Shown in pieces: positions 62,626-64,000 of a DNA stretch of 64,000 nucleotides (position 1 is the first letter of the stretch; every line of letters begins with the position of its first letter). Source of the DNA: Alloprevotella sp. oral taxon 473 str. F0040 (GTDB lineage Bacteria > Bacteroidota > Bacteroidia > Bacteroidales > Bacteroidaceae); the NCBI RefSeq assembly GCF_000318095.2, contig NZ_KB290718.1, forward strand, positions 141,416 to 205,415, written 5' to 3'. Below the pieces are notes generated by a model. The model worked only from the letters and a program-made list of their open reading frames with translations. It was not told the origin of the DNA and did no database searches. Both the position numbers and the translations under genes were made by a program.

Positions 62626-63982
62626 AATGCAGGTGTTATCTTTGGGACAGCTACCAACTTTGTCTTCTACAATATGGACTTGCGATAAGGTGAAGCAAAG
62701 TTGGAAATGGAAAGGCCGCTCAATGGAAGCTGTCATGCAGAGATTTGTGGATCTGAATCAGAAGAATTTATCCTATCTTGATATTTCTGCATGTATAGAG
62801 TCCGTCAATGGCAAGCCTGCTATCAAACTCACAACATCTAGGTTTGTGGGTGCAATCCCTATTATTTCTCCTATGAATGGTAAAGCGGTGGGAGATCTAA
62901 CTGTTATCGGCCGATTTGGAGAGGATGTAGGAGAACTAATAAGTTTACTTGATAGTACCATAAAACCTGAATATTCCGATGAACTTCAGTTGCTTCAGGA
63001 TTCTCAGATGACGCCACCCATATTTATTGAGTGCTGCAAATACTTGGAACTTTATGAGCAAGCGGAAAAGTTCAAATGGGGAAAGTTTACCAATGAAGTC
63101 AGAACCAGTCGCCAACCAAGTGGTTCTACGCTGTGGTCGGAACATGCCATAAGAACAGCGCGCAATCCTATGGAATTCTCTGTTTTCCATAACAAATGCA
63201 ATATACTCACCTCGGATCATCCTGAGTGGCAGCAATTAAACTACGTCCTCCAACTTGCTATAGAAGAACTAGAATCTCAAAGAACGCCACTTAGAACGCG
63301 GGCTGTCTATTCTTCACAGATCGCCAGAATGAAGATAAAACTTCGTGATAAACGTTGCTCTCCTATAGACCAAATAAAACTCCGTACATCAGACCCTTAT
63401 ATCATTAAACAGCTTAAAGAACTAGCAAATAACATCTTACGCAATAGTACTAACGAAAAGTTGGCATGGCGTATGGATTATGCAGAGTTTTTTGAGAGGT
63501 ATATTCAGTACTTATTGAGCGATGTATCTAAAAAGAAAGGGGCAAGAGAAGTGAACAATCCTCATTATAGTATCCGCATGAGAAATCGTCCCTCATGGGC
63601 ACTTAACTATCTGGAACCAGATATGATTATTCAGAAAGGAGACAAACAGATAGTAGTTGACGCAAAGTACAAAAGTCATCTTTTTAATTGGAACAAAGAT
63701 AGCGAAGATATCAAGGAAACCTTCCGCCATGATCTTCATCAAATACTAGCCTATTGTTCCTTAAATGGTATGACTCAAAAACAAGCCATACTAGTCTACC
63801 CGTTCAGTGATTTCATTTGTCATGAAGTGAAGATATACAGTTCAGTCACAACTTCAGAAGTCAAAGTTTTGATGGTTGGTATTCCAATGGTGAAGAATAA
63901 AATAGAAGAAGTGAAGACTAGGCTTAATGAGGTCATTAACTTCGATAATAAGTTCCACCACAAACAAGTTCTTATCTGTTAA
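62618..63982 (+). CDS. mcrC: McrC-type nuclease subunit
   Basis: A 454-residue partner of McrB. The C-terminal PD-(D/E)xK nuclease site is read as LEPDMII (Asp, about 334) and VVDAKYK (Asp-x-Lys, about 348). LAWRMDYAEFFERYIQYLL precedes it, as in McrC proteins. The N-terminal half should contact McrB and stimulate its GTPase. The ATG at 62618 overlaps the mcrB stop. It ends 18 nt before the window edge, so more defence genes could follow. Confidence 0.87.
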   Translation: MSKMQVLSLGQLPTLSSTIWTCDKVKQSWKWKGRSMEAVMQRFVDLNQKNLSYLDISACIESVNGKPAIKLTTSRFVGAIPIISPMNGKAVGDLTVIGRFGEDVGELISLLDSTIKPEYSDELQLLQDSQMTPPIFIECCKYLELYEQAEKFKWGKFTNEVRTSRQPSGSTLWSEHAIRTARNPMEFSVFHNKCNILTSDHPEWQQLNYVLQLAIEELESQRTPLRTRAVYSSQIARMKIKLRDKRCSPIDQIKLRTSDPYIIKQLKELANNILRNSTNEKLAWRMDYAEFFERYIQYLLSDVSKKKGAREVNNPHYSIRMRNRPSWALNYLEPDMIIQKGDKQIVVDAKYKSHLFNWNKDSEDIKETFRHDLHQILAYCSLNGMTQKQAILVYPFSDFICHEVKIYSSVTTSEVKVLMVGIPMVKNKIEEVKTRLNEVINFDNKFHHKQVLIC

Positions 63983-64000
63983 ATCCCTCTGTCTCCAATC

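Overview
The window looks like a chromosomal segment of a Bacteroidota (order Bacteroidales, most like the Prevotellaceae). The evidence is repeated promoters of the Bacteroidetes type (TTTG, about 19-20 nt, then TAnnTTTG), a gliding/type IX secretion C-terminal domain, a TonB-dependent receptor followed by lipoproteins, an EpsG-type polymerase, and weak or absent Shine-Dalgarno sites. No plasmid, phage or insertion sequence is evident. The genus call is inference.

Layout. Positions 1-14.5 kb hold housekeeping genes: a U32 peptidase/tRNA-hydroxylation protein, a HAD hydrolase, ribF, a CPBP protease, a tRNA-dihydrouridine synthase, aminopeptidase P, an acyltransferase, tRNA-Leu(UAG), a T9SS-domain surface protein, uvrA and a POT-family peptide transporter with an unusual coiled-coil insertion. 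From 14.9 to 38.8 kb there is one long plus-strand capsular/exopolysaccharide locus. It has a promoter with a 250-nt leader, an export lipoprotein (Wza-like), a tyrosine autokinase (Wzc-like), twelve glycosyltransferases (families GT2, GT4, GT8 and GT32), a Wzx flippase, an EpsG-type polymerase and an acyltransferase. Its 3' module (PglA-like GT4, GNAT acetyltransferase, phosphoglycosyl transferase, DegT aminotransferase, membrane dehydratase lacking its middle domain) probably makes and loads a diacetamido-trideoxyhexose as first sugar. An OmpA-like outer-membrane protein and a strong terminator close this block.

From 40.9 to 44.5 kb lie a YbjQ-family gene, rnhB and priA. From 44.6 to 49.6 kb there is a compact locus that may take up a metal: a small exported His/Cys protein, a TonB-dependent receptor with a structured leader, and two paralogous lipoproteins sharing a HQHFF signature. 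A bidirectional terminator separates it from gdhA and a GIY-YIG nuclease-like gene on the minus strand. Then come mdh, a YkvA-family gene, a roughly 1 kb gene-poor stretch with a 274-bp inverted-repeat element and 21-bp periodic repeats, tRNA-Gln(UUG), a second flippase, an M16 protease and pnp. The window ends with a McrBC-type restriction pair under its own promoter.

Most interesting items: the His-motif lipoprotein/TonB locus; the 274-bp inverted-repeat element with alternating CG/CA tracts; two unlinked 21-bp periodic repeats that both read as heptads on the minus strand; the dehydratase missing a domain; and the POT transporter with a coiled-coil insertion. All functional calls come from motifs read by eye; no database search was run.
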